IMG/VR virus record: IMGVR_UViG_3300042945_003354
Span: 1 to 64,000 of that record
Direction: 5' to 3' (one strand)
Source: a virus
Length of the DNA stretch: 64,000 nucleotides
The first letter of the stretch is position 1. Each line of letters starts with the position of its first letter. This document shows positions 52,298-60,151 of the stretch, piece after piece. A model generated the notes under the pieces. It saw only the letters and a list, made by a program, of their open reading frames with translations, did not search any database and was not told the origin of the DNA. The translations under genes were made by a program, and so were the position numbers.

Positions 52298-53857
52298 TCC
52301 ACGGGCCTCGGGGCCGCTGAGCTGTTCAAGCTCAGCGTGGTTCCAAATTACCGCTCCATCTACCTGACCCCGCTGAGGGAGCAGAGCAAGACGATGGCGG
52401 ACAAGCTGCTCAACATGCAGCGCGGCTCGATCTGTCCCCCGGCGTATTTCACCTCCCGCGGCTACCGCAACAACATGTATTACAAGGAGTCGCCACAGGG
52501 AGGCTCGCTGAAGCTGATGCACATCCTGACGGACCCGACAAAGATCCGCGGCGAAAGCGTGCCCACCATCATCATCGATGAGAGCCAGGATTTCGACGCC
52601 GAGCATCTGCCGGAAATCGAGCAGGTTCAAAAAGCCTTTCCCGACGATCGTCTGACCGTGTTCGCCGGCACGTCGAAGCATCTCGATACCTGCCTGGAGG
52701 CTCAATACAACCTGGGCAGTCGCGGCGTGTGGCACGTGTATTGTCCGTGTCCGAAGAAGTTCCACTCGCTTGGCGACGCAGAGCTCGTGCCGAAAATGAT
52801 GGCCTCCGTGGAAGGCCTGCGCTGCCCGGACAACAAGCACATCAAGCTCAACCCCCTGATGGGGGAGTTCGTCCACGAAGACCGGTCTCGGCTGCGCGTC
52901 AACATGCCCAGCTTCCATCTGCCGCAGGTGATCGTGCCGGAGTATGCCCTCGGAAAGGGCTTCATGGACATCTGGAAGGACTACAAAAAGTATCCTCTCA
53001 AGAAGTTCCTGCAGGAGGTCTGGGGTATCGCAGTCGAGTCCGGGCTGACCGAACTCAACGAGGAAGATTTGAAGCGGTGCTGCACCACCAAGACGTTCGC
53101 GCAGACGCAGGAGGACTGCCTCGCCGGACGTTCGCGCTACATGTATCTGTTCTCCGGCGTGGACTGGGGCGGCTCGGACTGGGAGCCGGCGTATCGCAGC
53201 AAACTCTCCTACACGGTGCATACGATTTACGGGATGCGCGGCGACGGGAAGATGGACCTAGTCTACGCCTTCCGCTACTCCGGCATGAACTACCGCGAGA
53301 TCGCACAGAACATCGTCGAGCAGCACAACAAGTATAAGAGCTTCGCGATGGGCACCGACAACGGCGGCGGCGCTTACTACAACGCCTACATGCGGGACTG
53401 CGGACGCATCCGGACGGAATCGATCATTCACTTTCAGTATACCGACACCAAGCTGATGCTGGACCGCATCAAGCACCCGGAGGCGCACATCATGTCGCTG
53501 CACCGGTCGGACTCCCTCTCGGCTCTGCTTGCCGACATCAAGGACCAGAACATCTCATGGCCACGCTGGGACGAGTCCAGCCCATTCGTGTTGGACTGCC
53601 TGAACATCCGGAGAAACATAGCCGAAGCGCCGTCCGGTCGCACCATCATGCGCTACATCAAGGCTGGGGCGCGGTCGGATGACTTCCTGCAGTCTACCAA
53701 CTACGCGTGCATGATGAAGCGCATCGTGCGCAACGAATCGCTCATCCCGAACAAGCAGATCATGGACGAGCTGCGGACGTTGTTCGGTCTGTCCATCCCG
53801 ACCGATCTGGCGTCGCGGATGGGCGACATGTTCGAGGGCGGCTACGTGGGCGGGTAA
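51977..53857 (+). CDS. terL: terminase large subunit, C-terminal half of split intein plus C-terminal extein
   Basis: 626 aa from a GTG at 51977 preceded by GAGGAAAG at good spacing; a TTG at 51911 opens the same frame. Residues 1-107 are the C-intein (VWRILTRDFALECAGKHLV, LPGDFILTQDGWQPVT, MFDLRVEGEDHAYF, ending SHN). Then STGLGAAELFKL completes the P-loop. The ATPase has Walker B VPTIIIDESQDF; the nuclease domain has LFSGVDWGGSDWE and FAMGTDNGGGAYY. Spliced TerL is 630 aa. Confidence 0.88.
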   Translation: MEHLDLKVAAPGGAFVRVTHVCRTVPMPVWRILTRDFALECAGKHLVRRLSGYGQVDQCLPGDFILTQDGWQPVTACAPVGEEREMFDLRVEGEDHAYFTSGIASHNSTGLGAAELFKLSVVPNYRSIYLTPLREQSKTMADKLLNMQRGSICPPAYFTSRGYRNNMYYKESPQGGSLKLMHILTDPTKIRGESVPTIIIDESQDFDAEHLPEIEQVQKAFPDDRLTVFAGTSKHLDTCLEAQYNLGSRGVWHVYCPCPKKFHSLGDAELVPKMMASVEGLRCPDNKHIKLNPLMGEFVHEDRSRLRVNMPSFHLPQVIVPEYALGKGFMDIWKDYKKYPLKKFLQEVWGIAVESGLTELNEEDLKRCCTTKTFAQTQEDCLAGRSRYMYLFSGVDWGGSDWEPAYRSKLSYTVHTIYGMRGDGKMDLVYAFRYSGMNYREIAQNIVEQHNKYKSFAMGTDNGGGAYYNAYMRDCGRIRTESIIHFQYTDTKLMLDRIKHPEAHIMSLHRSDSLSALLADIKDQNISWPRWDESSPFVLDCLNIRRNIAEAPSGRTIMRYIKAGARSDDFLQSTNYACMMKRIVRNESLIPNKQIMDELRTLFGLSIPTDLASRMGDMFEGGYVGG

Positions 53858-53862
53858 TTTCT

Positions 53863-53909
53863 GTAGTAGGTAAAGAAGACGCCGGCGCGGCCCCACCTGG
53901 GGCCGCGCC
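53863..53909. terminator. hairpin terminator between terL and the 160-aa gene
   Basis: Perfect 11-bp stem GGCGCGGCCCC/GGGGCCGCGCC with loop ACCT. On the minus strand it is followed by GGCGTCTTCTTTACCT, ending the 160-aa gene message. It lies in the convergent gap and may stop terL transcripts too. Confidence 0.7.
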
Positions 53910-53922
53910 ATGCGCAGACGAC

Positions 53923-54405
53923 TTAGATGTTTTTTCGTTCTGCCGCCTCGGCGGCGATCATCGCCGACATCAGTGGGGCGGCGTCAGTCGGCAGCACTTT
54001 CTTGATCGCCATCGGACGACACATGCCGTGTGTGTATGCCGACGCCTCCATCATGTCAGCTGCGCTGGGCATGCAATCGTTAGCGCGCGCAGACTTTGCG
54101 GTTTCCCCGCAGCACCCACGGCCGCACGGGCCGCAGTAGGTGCCGGAGGCGTGGCTCCTGCAGCTGCAGCCGCAGCGGCACTCGCAGAAGCTCGGGAGCG
54201 GCGGCGTGTAGAGACACACCCACTCGCCCAGCGCCTCGCGGCGGCCCACTTCAATCTGCGCCTCTTCCTCCGTCGCGTAGCGGTCGCCGACTAGCGCACG
54301 ACTCTCCCCGGACCACACCCCGTATGGCAGCGGGGGTGTGATGCTAACGATATTGAGGCCTTCGCGCACAACAGTCAGCCCGTCACTTGTGATAGTGGTT
54401 TTCAT
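53923..54405 (-). CDS. Cys-rich hypothetical protein, 160 aa
   Basis: The first 75 residues look folded (VSITPPLPYGVWSGESRALV). Then comes a dense Cys cluster (CECRCGCSCRSHASGTYCGP, CGRGCCG) that probably binds metal, and a helical end. It is preceded by a roughly 190-nt structured leader and followed by its own terminator. Function unknown. Confidence 0.55.
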   Translation of the reverse strand: MKTTITSDGLTVVREGLNIVSITPPLPYGVWSGESRALVGDRYATEEEAQIEVGRREALGEWVCLYTPPLPSFCECRCGCSCRSHASGTYCGPCGRGCCGETAKSARANDCMPSAADMMEASAYTHGMCRPMAIKKVLPTDAAPLMSAMIAAEAAERKNI

Positions 54406-54600
54406 AACGACAACCCCCTTAGCCCGTCCTTCAACAGGCGTTGGCGTCCAGACTCGGGGGAAGTCCAGAAGGCTGACTCAGCATGACGCCCCGGAAGTGG
54501 GGAACCCGGGCGCCGTTCGAAGCAGCGCCCGGGTCTTGTCGTCATTGCCTGTCGGCGTGCACACACACAGCCACCAGACGAATCTGGTAACCATGTATAT
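54406..54600 (-). ncRNA. structured leader of the 160-aa gene, possible small RNA
   Basis: Transcribed from the promoter at 54608-54637. It contains a UUCG tetraloop hairpin ACCAGA/TCTGGT near its 5' end. A 10-bp GC stem ACCCGGGCGC/GCGCCCGGGT follows (54504-54513 with 54525-54534), with TTCCCC after it on the minus strand. A 38-codon frame (ATG at 54594, stop at 54478) also lies here. Either an attenuating leader or a short RNA ending at the GC hairpin is possible. Confidence 0.4.
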
Positions 54601-54607
54601 ACAAAGT

Positions 54608-54637
54608 ATTATGACACGGAAGGGTCTGGAATTGCAC
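54608..54637 (-). promoter_or_regulatory. promoter, GTGCAA-N18-CATAAT
   Basis: -10 CATAAT at 54608-54613 and GTGCAA at 54632-54637. The downstream ACTTTGTA is shared with the promoter at 55078. Just after the terminator tail of the preceding cassette. Confidence 0.55.
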
Positions 54638-54646
54638 GGGGTCCAA

Positions 54647-54694
54647 CCAGGTAAAGGAAGTGCCGCCGCGGCCCCCGAAGGAGCCGCGGCGGCA
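54647..54694 (-). terminator. terminator of the 122-aa gene
   Basis: A perfect 12-bp stem TGCCGCCGCGGC/GCCGCGGCGGCA (54683-54694 with 54661-54672), followed on the minus strand by CTTCCTTTACCT. Confidence 0.75.
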
Positions 54695-54701
54695 CGTTGC
54701 G

Positions 54702-55070
54702 TTACAGGGCGGGGTCGGCGCCAGCAAGGAGGCTGCCGGTGGTGCGCAGGCGCTCGACGAGTTCCCGCAGTCTGGCAGCGACGCCAGCCACGAACGGGAT
54801 CTCGTAGTCGAGGTCCGTTGGTCCGCTAAGGACCGCCGGCAGCCACCCGCCGTCATCGTCGTCGGGCTTGGTCGACGCTTCGAGCCAGAGAACGTCGGCG
54901 AGGTTTTTGGAAGTGAACTCCGAGAGGAGTTCCTTCCGGTGTTTCTCCAGCGCAGCGATAACTGACCAGCCCTTGCGGGCTGCGTCATCACTGGCCATGG
55001 TTCCGAGCTGTTTGACCAGCTCACACAGTTCAGCCGCTTTTGGCGGCATCATGGTATTGGTGGTGTCCAT
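54702..55070 (-). CDS. hypothetical protein, 122 aa, probably leaderless
   Basis: MDTTNTMMPPKAAELCELVK begins a helical protein (LEKHRKELLSEFTSKNLADV). The ATG lies only 7 nt after the -10 of its promoter, so the transcript probably starts at or next to it. It is a complete one-gene cassette with its own promoter and terminator. The longer upstream frame is antisense to a structured RNA and is rejected. Function unknown. Confidence 0.6.
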   Translation of the reverse strand: MDTTNTMMPPKAAELCELVKQLGTMASDDAARKGWSVIAALEKHRKELLSEFTSKNLADVLWLEASTKPDDDDGGWLPAVLSGPTDLDYEIPFVAGVAARLRELVERLRTTGSLLAGADPAL

Positions 55071-55077
55071 ACAAAGT

Positions 55078-55107
55078 CTTATGACACCGCGCGGTCTCGA
55101 ATTGCGG
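55078..55107 (-). promoter_or_regulatory. promoter, CCGCAA-N18-CATAAG
   Basis: -10 CATAAG at 55078-55083, -35-like CCGCAA at 55102-55107. The -35 abuts the tail of the upstream terminator. The start codon of the gene is at the expected transcript start. Confidence 0.5.
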
Positions 55108-55110
55108 CAG

Positions 55111-55153
55111 GTAAAGAAGACGAGCCGGCGCGGCCTCGTGGGCCGCGCCGGCT
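55111..55153 (-). terminator. terminator of the structured RNA
   Basis: A 13-bp perfect stem AGCCGGCGCGGCC/GGCCGCGCCGGCT (loop TCGTG), followed on the minus strand by CGTCTTCTTTACCTG. Confidence 0.8.
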
Positions 55154-55440
55154 GTTTCGTAAAGTGAACCGGGCGGGACCTCAGCCCCGCCCGGTGTATC
55201 GAGGCGATACGGTATCGCAGCACGACGCTGCGATTGATGAACACCAACCGCTCGAAGAGGCGCAGGACTCGCCTGCAGCTTTTCGAGCGGGGTGCGAAAC
55301 GAAAAAGAACGGACACCGTATCCGTCAGCCAGCGGCGCATCTGTTGCTGTAGATGATCCCACGCATGACGCAGGATGAACTTCACAACAGATGCGCGGGC
55401 TGACGAGGCGTGATGTGTTTAGACGGCGAACACCACTCAG
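55111..55440 (-). ncRNA. candidate structured non-coding RNA, about 330 nt
   Basis: Runs from the promoter at 55447-55476 to the terminator at 55111-55153 and has no credible gene. It contains paired elements at 55323-55346/55385-55405, 55248-55256/55282-55290 (with an inner stem), 55214-55221/55227-55234, 55204-55218 and 55168-55177/55186-55195. Each is a perfect or near-perfect stem. Two of them compete for the segment near 55214, suggesting alternative folds. Confidence 0.5.
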
Positions 55441-55446
55441 CAAAGT

Positions 55447-55476
55447 ATTATGACGCAAGATGACGCCAAATTGCGT
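55447..55476 (-). promoter_or_regulatory. promoter, ACGCAA-N18-CATAAT
   Basis: -10 CATAAT at 55447-55452; ACGCAA at 55471-55476 at the same 18-nt spacing as the other three. It overlaps the last codon of the 209-aa gene. Confidence 0.55.
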
Positions 55477-56105
55477 CAAGCATCCGAGTCGTCTTTGAAC
55501 TCGGCCGCGACCGCTGCATACTCCTCATCCATCGCGCGCAGCATGTCGGTCGGGACTCCCAGCGCACGCATCTGGTCGAGCACCATCAGGTATGCCCGCT
55601 CGACCTCTGTCGCATTCTGATCCTGATCCTCTTGCTCGTATTCGAGCGCATCCTGGATGTATCGCCGCACCGCATTCGAGAATGTCGGCGGATCGACGGA
55701 GTCGCTCGCCATCCCCATTTCGAGCACCGCCCACATGATCTCCGTAGCGTCCAGGTCATCGAAGATCAGCGTGTCGCCGAGGTCACCGTCGAACAAAGCG
55801 GTAGCGACCGCCACGAACACATCCGCGTCATACCAGAATTGTCCGTTCGTCAGCCCAGTGATGATCGCGTTGAGTTTGTTCTCCCCCTCCTCGGTCACCC
55901 AGGTTCCATACCGGGTAAACAGGTCTGACCACATCTCAGATGGATCCATCTGCTCCACGCCTGCCTCAGCATCCCCCATGACCGCGGGGCCGAAGGCGTG
56001 GAGCGCAATGACAAACAGGACGATACCAGACGTGTCAGCATCTCCGAGGGCCTTCCTTATCTCGCCCTCGTCCAGTTTGACAGATGCCGTCATCAAGCTG
56101 CTCAT
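55476..56105 (-). CDS. hypothetical acidic protein, 209 aa
   Basis: MSSLMTASVKLDEGEIRKAL, acidic and mostly helical (VFVAVATALFDGDLGDTLIF, ATEIMWAVLEMGMASDSV). Unrecognised. It follows the 355-aa gene with a 19-nt gap on the same strand. Confidence 0.55.
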   Translation of the reverse strand: MSSLMTASVKLDEGEIRKALGDADTSGIVLFVIALHAFGPAVMGDAEAGVEQMDPSEMWSDLFTRYGTWVTEEGENKLNAIITGLTNGQFWYDADVFVAVATALFDGDLGDTLIFDDLDATEIMWAVLEMGMASDSVDPPTFSNAVRRYIQDALEYEQEDQDQNATEVERAYLMVLDQMRALGVPTDMLRAMDEEYAAVAAEFKDDSDA

Positions 56106-56124
56106 AGTGCGTCAGGTGTTGGTT

Positions 56125-57192
56125 TCAGGCGGCGGCAGCGACGGTCAAACGTAGTAGAGTTTTTTGGTCGCTCTCCGGCCACTGCTCGACAGCGAGACTG
56201 AGGTCGCGCGCATCCCCGGTGTCCCGCAGACGTCTGAATGTATCCGCAGCAGATTTGCTGAGCCGATACTCCGCATCCATCGCATCGATCGAGCGGACTT
56301 CTTGCAGCGGCAGTAAAACGTCACGAACCAGGACGTGCTCCTTCGCCGCCTTTTCCGCATCAGAGGCGAGCGCGCCGCAGAACACGATGTCGAACGGCGT
56401 CGGCACCAGCGATGAGTGACGGTAGCTGTTGGAGACGCCAGCGACGAAATCGATGGTCGCAATTTTTTCCATGGCAGCGTCCGGCTCGGCCTCCAGGTCG
56501 GCGAGGGCCGCCTGGTAGTCCGCCTCCACCTGCTCCCGGATTGTCGCGTCCTTGCAAAACTGCGACCGTCCCTGAATTCTTCGTGCGGCCTCCTCTGCGT
56601 CCGGGAAGCGCTCTACGCCGTGCCGCATGATGAGATCCGGCAGTTCGTGCGACACGTTATGGTCGTGCGCGGCTTTCACGATCTCTCTGGCCGCAGCCAC
56701 GAACATCGGAAGCATGATGCGATTCTCCGCTGCCATCTTCGACAGCTCGAACGATGAATCGCGAACGTCGACCGCGTCGTTCAGCGGCAGCAGCTTGAAA
56801 ACTTCGCCACCGAATTCGTCATTGATGGCGTAGCGGCCCTCCGTCAATTCGTCGAGCGAGGCGCTCTTCTCGAACTCGCCCGCGAACAGTTCAGCGTAGG
56901 GCAGGATGTCCTGCTCGATGCCATAGTGGGCGCACGCTGACTTGACGCGTTCCAGCGTGGCGTCGTCGTAATTATCCAGATGCGCGAATACGTTGAGTGC
57001 TGAGTGAAAGGCTGCAGACTTTGTGCAGATTGGCAGCAGCCGGCGCTTCGTGTCGGCGAAGGCTGCCGATGCTTTCTTCTCGAATTCCGCCGCCTCCGGC
57101 ATGGGTTCGCTCGCGACCCAATCGGGAAACGGATGATGCATCTCTGCCCGATACAAAAACTTGGGATTGTTGAGGGTGTTGAAGTCTTGCAT
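56125..57192 (-). CDS. hypothetical protein, probable virion protein, 355 aa
   Basis: ATG at 57192 (MQDFNTLNNPKFLYRAEMHH); the upstream frame runs into the divergent promoter region. Helix-rich, with repeated K-x-A motifs (FEKKASAAF, CTKSAAF, FEKSASLDEL, LSKMAAE, LSKSAAD), the same signature as the portal-region proteins. That similarity is the only hint of a virion role. Confidence 0.55.
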   Translation of the reverse strand: MQDFNTLNNPKFLYRAEMHHPFPDWVASEPMPEAAEFEKKASAAFADTKRRLLPICTKSAAFHSALNVFAHLDNYDDATLERVKSACAHYGIEQDILPYAELFAGEFEKSASLDELTEGRYAINDEFGGEVFKLLPLNDAVDVRDSSFELSKMAAENRIMLPMFVAAAREIVKAAHDHNVSHELPDLIMRHGVERFPDAEEAARRIQGRSQFCKDATIREQVEADYQAALADLEAEPDAAMEKIATIDFVAGVSNSYRHSSLVPTPFDIVFCGALASDAEKAAKEHVLVRDVLLPLQEVRSIDAMDAEYRLSKSAADTFRRLRDTGDARDLSLAVEQWPESDQKTLLRLTVAAAA

Positions 57193-57310
57193 GTTCGTGT
57201 CGTAGAGGTGGCTGTGGGTATGGAGACAGCATAGCCGAATTTTTGCAACTGTGGAAGTGCAAATCCTGACGTGGACTTCCGGCAGAGGATCGCGATAATG
57301 CCAAACACCT
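57193..57310. promoter_or_regulatory. divergent intergenic region
   Basis: 118 bp between the start of the 355-aa gene and the plus-strand 821-aa gene. A GATAAT at 57293-57298 could be a plus-strand -10, placing the transcript start only a few bases before the GTG at 57311. No confident -35 or minus-strand promoter was found. Confidence 0.3.
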
Positions 57311-59776
57311 GTGCGCATCATTACGGCAATCGACTTTCTGGGCATCCCAGTCACTCCACTGGACACGTGGTCACATCAGCTGGTGTGTCCGTGGTGTCAT
57401 GAGGATGCCTGGGCCGTCTCGGACTACCTCCAGTGCTACAATCCCACATGCACAACGCAGGCGGCGACAGCGGAGGATCTGCTCGCGCATCAGTTCGGCA
57501 GCTACGAGCAGGCCGCTCAAATCATGGCTCAAAAATATAAGCACGAGCCGGACTTTCAGAGGGCGAAAAGCCGCGAGGCGGAGCGCCTGGTGCTGGACAC
57601 GTGGTTGCGGTTCTGCGTCACGCCGCCGACGAACGAAGCGCTGCAGGCAGCGGGCCGGCTGCAAGCCAGTGGTTACGGCATACGCAGCAGCCGTTTCGGC
57701 GCCATCGTGTTGGACTCCAATCAGATCAAGCAGCTCGTCGACGTGGCCATGTCCACCGGGGCGGAAGTTCCCGAGGCGTGGCAAAAAACACCACCATCGG
57801 TCGTCCGAGCGTTCTGTGTGCAGACGCGCCCGCACACCGTGGACCGCATCATCATCATGCACCACAGCGGACGCACCGAGGAGATTATCTGGTACTCGCA
57901 CGCCGCGGGGTTCTGTTCGCTGCTGGGGTTGCGCCCGAACCAGCCGCGCCTTCTGGCTGCCGACATCGAGACGGCGCTGAAGCTTCAGCACGATCTGACC
58001 GCGGTTGGCAAATCGGAGGAGGTAGCCTGCATCCACCTGGACCTGCACCGCGGAGACCCGTGCCCGCGATGGGAAGTGCAGGAGCATCTGCTGACGGCGG
58101 TGCCACGTCACTGCGCAACGAGTTCGAACGCGAAGTTTTTCGGACCCAACGACATCGTGCGGATACAGAACGCGATGGACCACTTCCCGGGCGCGGAGGG
58201 TAGCGTGCGAGGTCTGCCGATCGACCATGTCATCAATCTGCGTCCGCGCGAGCAAGCGGTGGCTTGGTCATCGCTGCGCTTCGCCATGATCGCCAGCATG
58301 GTGCCGTCGACGGTCGCGCAGATGCCGCCGGCCGCCGCCAGCATCTTCGAGCAGACTGGCACCAAGGCCGAGGACGCAGCGGCACTCATCGACTGTTACG
58401 CCAAGCAGGGACGTCAGCGCCTGGTGGAGGACGTGGAGATGCTGGCAATGACACGCGTGATCCAGCGCGACAGGTCGATGACCGTAAAGGAGACGGCAAA
58501 CGACTACCGCATCATTCGCGGGGCTGACACAGCCCTGCTGACCAACTTCAGCCTGCGCATCACCTCGAACGTCACGTTCCGCAACCACAAGGCCGACCGC
58601 TACTGCCAGGCCACGATGCGCTGCGGCAAGGCCGTCGTGGACGTCATCTTTCCGCAGACGCTGCTCAACGACCGCGTGCAAAGCCTGGAGGGAGAACTGC
58701 AGCGTCAGATCACCGTGGCAGACATGGTGACTCAGGCCGGCAGAATGCCGACAGTCATCGAGATCAACAAGTTCAGGCAGTTCGTCGTCCCGCATCTGCG
58801 CACACAGGCGGCCAAGGCCAAACCGATCCGGGGCGTCGACATGCTCGGGTGGAGCGACAACCGCAAGTCGTTCATGTTCCCCGGCTTCGTCGTGACGGCG
58901 AACGGGACGGAAGCTGCCAGCCAGATTCTCTGTCCGTCCGTGCCTGTGCTGTCCCGATACAAGGCCATCCCGCTTGCGGGCTGGTCCGAGAGCTGCCCGG
59001 CGAATCTGGACTCTGCCTGCCACGACATCATCGCCATGATGGTGGCATCCAGTGTCCGATATTTCCGCCGGTGCATCACGCAGCCGATCATGATCGCGCA
59101 GAACTCAGCTGCGATGACCTTGCTGGACCGCCTGAGCACCGCGATGGGGCAGCACGAAATTCATACGCTGAACAGCAACGCCAGAGAGGGCAGCCGCATC
59201 GAGGGAATCTACGGTTACCCGCTGCTGGCCGCGGGCGCCCGCAACGCAGGCCTGGCAGATTCGCAGACGCCGTTCCTGCATCTGACCGACAGCGGATACA
59301 GCATGTCCACTCCTACCGAGCCGCAGCAGGCGGCCGCCGCGGGCCGCGCAGCGCAGTTCTGTCTGAAGAAGGTGGTGGAGTGGTGCCTGGCGACCGGCGG
59401 CGACGCGTTCCAGGAGGTGCCGGCGTTGATCCATTACCACTCCCTGCTGCGCGAAGGCCGCTGGCTGATCGAGCAGGTGTGCGGACTCAATGGTTGGACT
59501 GTCTCACACCTGGAAGCGACCGCGCTGGAAAAGCTGCTCGCGCAGATACCATATGCCGAGGCCGGACGCCGCATCACACTCATCGACGGACAGGATCTCA
59601 GCATCGACATCCGCGGACTCGATCATGACCACGACGGTATTCTTCGGGAGGCGCGCGACATGGGCACCATCATCGCCATCAACGAGGATCAGCTGGCATC
59701 GTCCGCGGTCCGGCTACTGCCGGCCATCGCAACCTACTACGGGCAGGAGCCGGACGTCACTGTTGTGGTGTCGTGA
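57311..59776 (+). CDS. 821-aa Zn-ribbon protein, possibly a degenerate primase/helicase-type protein
   Basis: The GTG at 57311 is the first start after a stop. A zinc ribbon (LVCPWCHEDAWAVSDYLQCY followed by NPTC) opens the protein, as in primase-helicases. A later region (RGVDMLGWSDNRKSFMFPGF, then ITQPIMIAQNSAAMTLLDRL) is arranged like DUF927-type helicases but lacks a P-loop GKT. The middle is unassigned. It is an isolated plus-strand gene, tail to tail with the DUF1353 gene (20-bp overlap). Function unknown. Confidence 0.65.
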   Translation: MRIITAIDFLGIPVTPLDTWSHQLVCPWCHEDAWAVSDYLQCYNPTCTTQAATAEDLLAHQFGSYEQAAQIMAQKYKHEPDFQRAKSREAERLVLDTWLRFCVTPPTNEALQAAGRLQASGYGIRSSRFGAIVLDSNQIKQLVDVAMSTGAEVPEAWQKTPPSVVRAFCVQTRPHTVDRIIIMHHSGRTEEIIWYSHAAGFCSLLGLRPNQPRLLAADIETALKLQHDLTAVGKSEEVACIHLDLHRGDPCPRWEVQEHLLTAVPRHCATSSNAKFFGPNDIVRIQNAMDHFPGAEGSVRGLPIDHVINLRPREQAVAWSSLRFAMIASMVPSTVAQMPPAAASIFEQTGTKAEDAAALIDCYAKQGRQRLVEDVEMLAMTRVIQRDRSMTVKETANDYRIIRGADTALLTNFSLRITSNVTFRNHKADRYCQATMRCGKAVVDVIFPQTLLNDRVQSLEGELQRQITVADMVTQAGRMPTVIEINKFRQFVVPHLRTQAAKAKPIRGVDMLGWSDNRKSFMFPGFVVTANGTEAASQILCPSVPVLSRYKAIPLAGWSESCPANLDSACHDIIAMMVASSVRYFRRCITQPIMIAQNSAAMTLLDRLSTAMGQHEIHTLNSNAREGSRIEGIYGYPLLAAGARNAGLADSQTPFLHLTDSGYSMSTPTEPQQAAAAGRAAQFCLKKVVEWCLATGGDAFQEVPALIHYHSLLREGRWLIEQVCGLNGWTVSHLEATALEKLLAQIPYAEAGRRITLIDGQDLSIDIRGLDHDHDGILREARDMGTIIAINEDQLASSAVRLLPAIATYYGQEPDVTVVVS

Positions 59777-60149
59777 CTGCGCACCAGCAGTCGTAACACC
59801 ACACCCCAGCCAGCATGAGCCAGCGCCGACACCGTGTGACTCTCGGTGACTGCTTCAGCTGCGTGTGCATCCATTTGCGCGCGACGTCGCGCGGAAATCC
59901 CATGTCCAGCATGCGGTCATGTAGCAGCGCAGCCGGTGCGTGCGCTCCGATCTGAGACAGCAGCGACTGCAGAAACCACGGCACGGATGCGATGTCGGTT
60001 CTCCAGCCGACAGGGAACGACAGCATGCAACCTCCGACTCCCAACTCCACCTCCCCGGCTGCGGTGCAGACGAGAGTTCGGTAGTATTCGTCGTTCACCA
60101 GGCTGAACACCGGGCGGGTCTTCCACGTGATGTGCGTGTTCGGATCCAT
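59757..60149 (-). CDS. DUF1353-like phage protein, 130 aa
   Basis: The signature FPVGWRTDIASVPWFLQSLL plus APAALLHDRMLD matches the Gly-x-x-Thr-Asp-x-Ala-Ser-x-Pro and Ala-x-Leu-His-Asp pattern of DUF1353, small phage proteins often found near tail genes. Role unknown. Confidence 0.72.
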   Translation of the reverse strand: MDPNTHITWKTRPVFSLVNDEYYRTLVCTAAGEVELGVGGCMLSFPVGWRTDIASVPWFLQSLLSQIGAHAPAALLHDRMLDMGFPRDVARKWMHTQLKQSPRVTRCRRWLMLAGVWCYDCWCAVTTPQQ

Positions 60150-60151
60150 CG

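Noticed and set aside
54702-55385. A 227-codon version of the 122-aa gene
   Set aside because: The extra upstream part runs through a terminator, promoter and structured RNA; the leaderless ATG at 55070 explains the gene.
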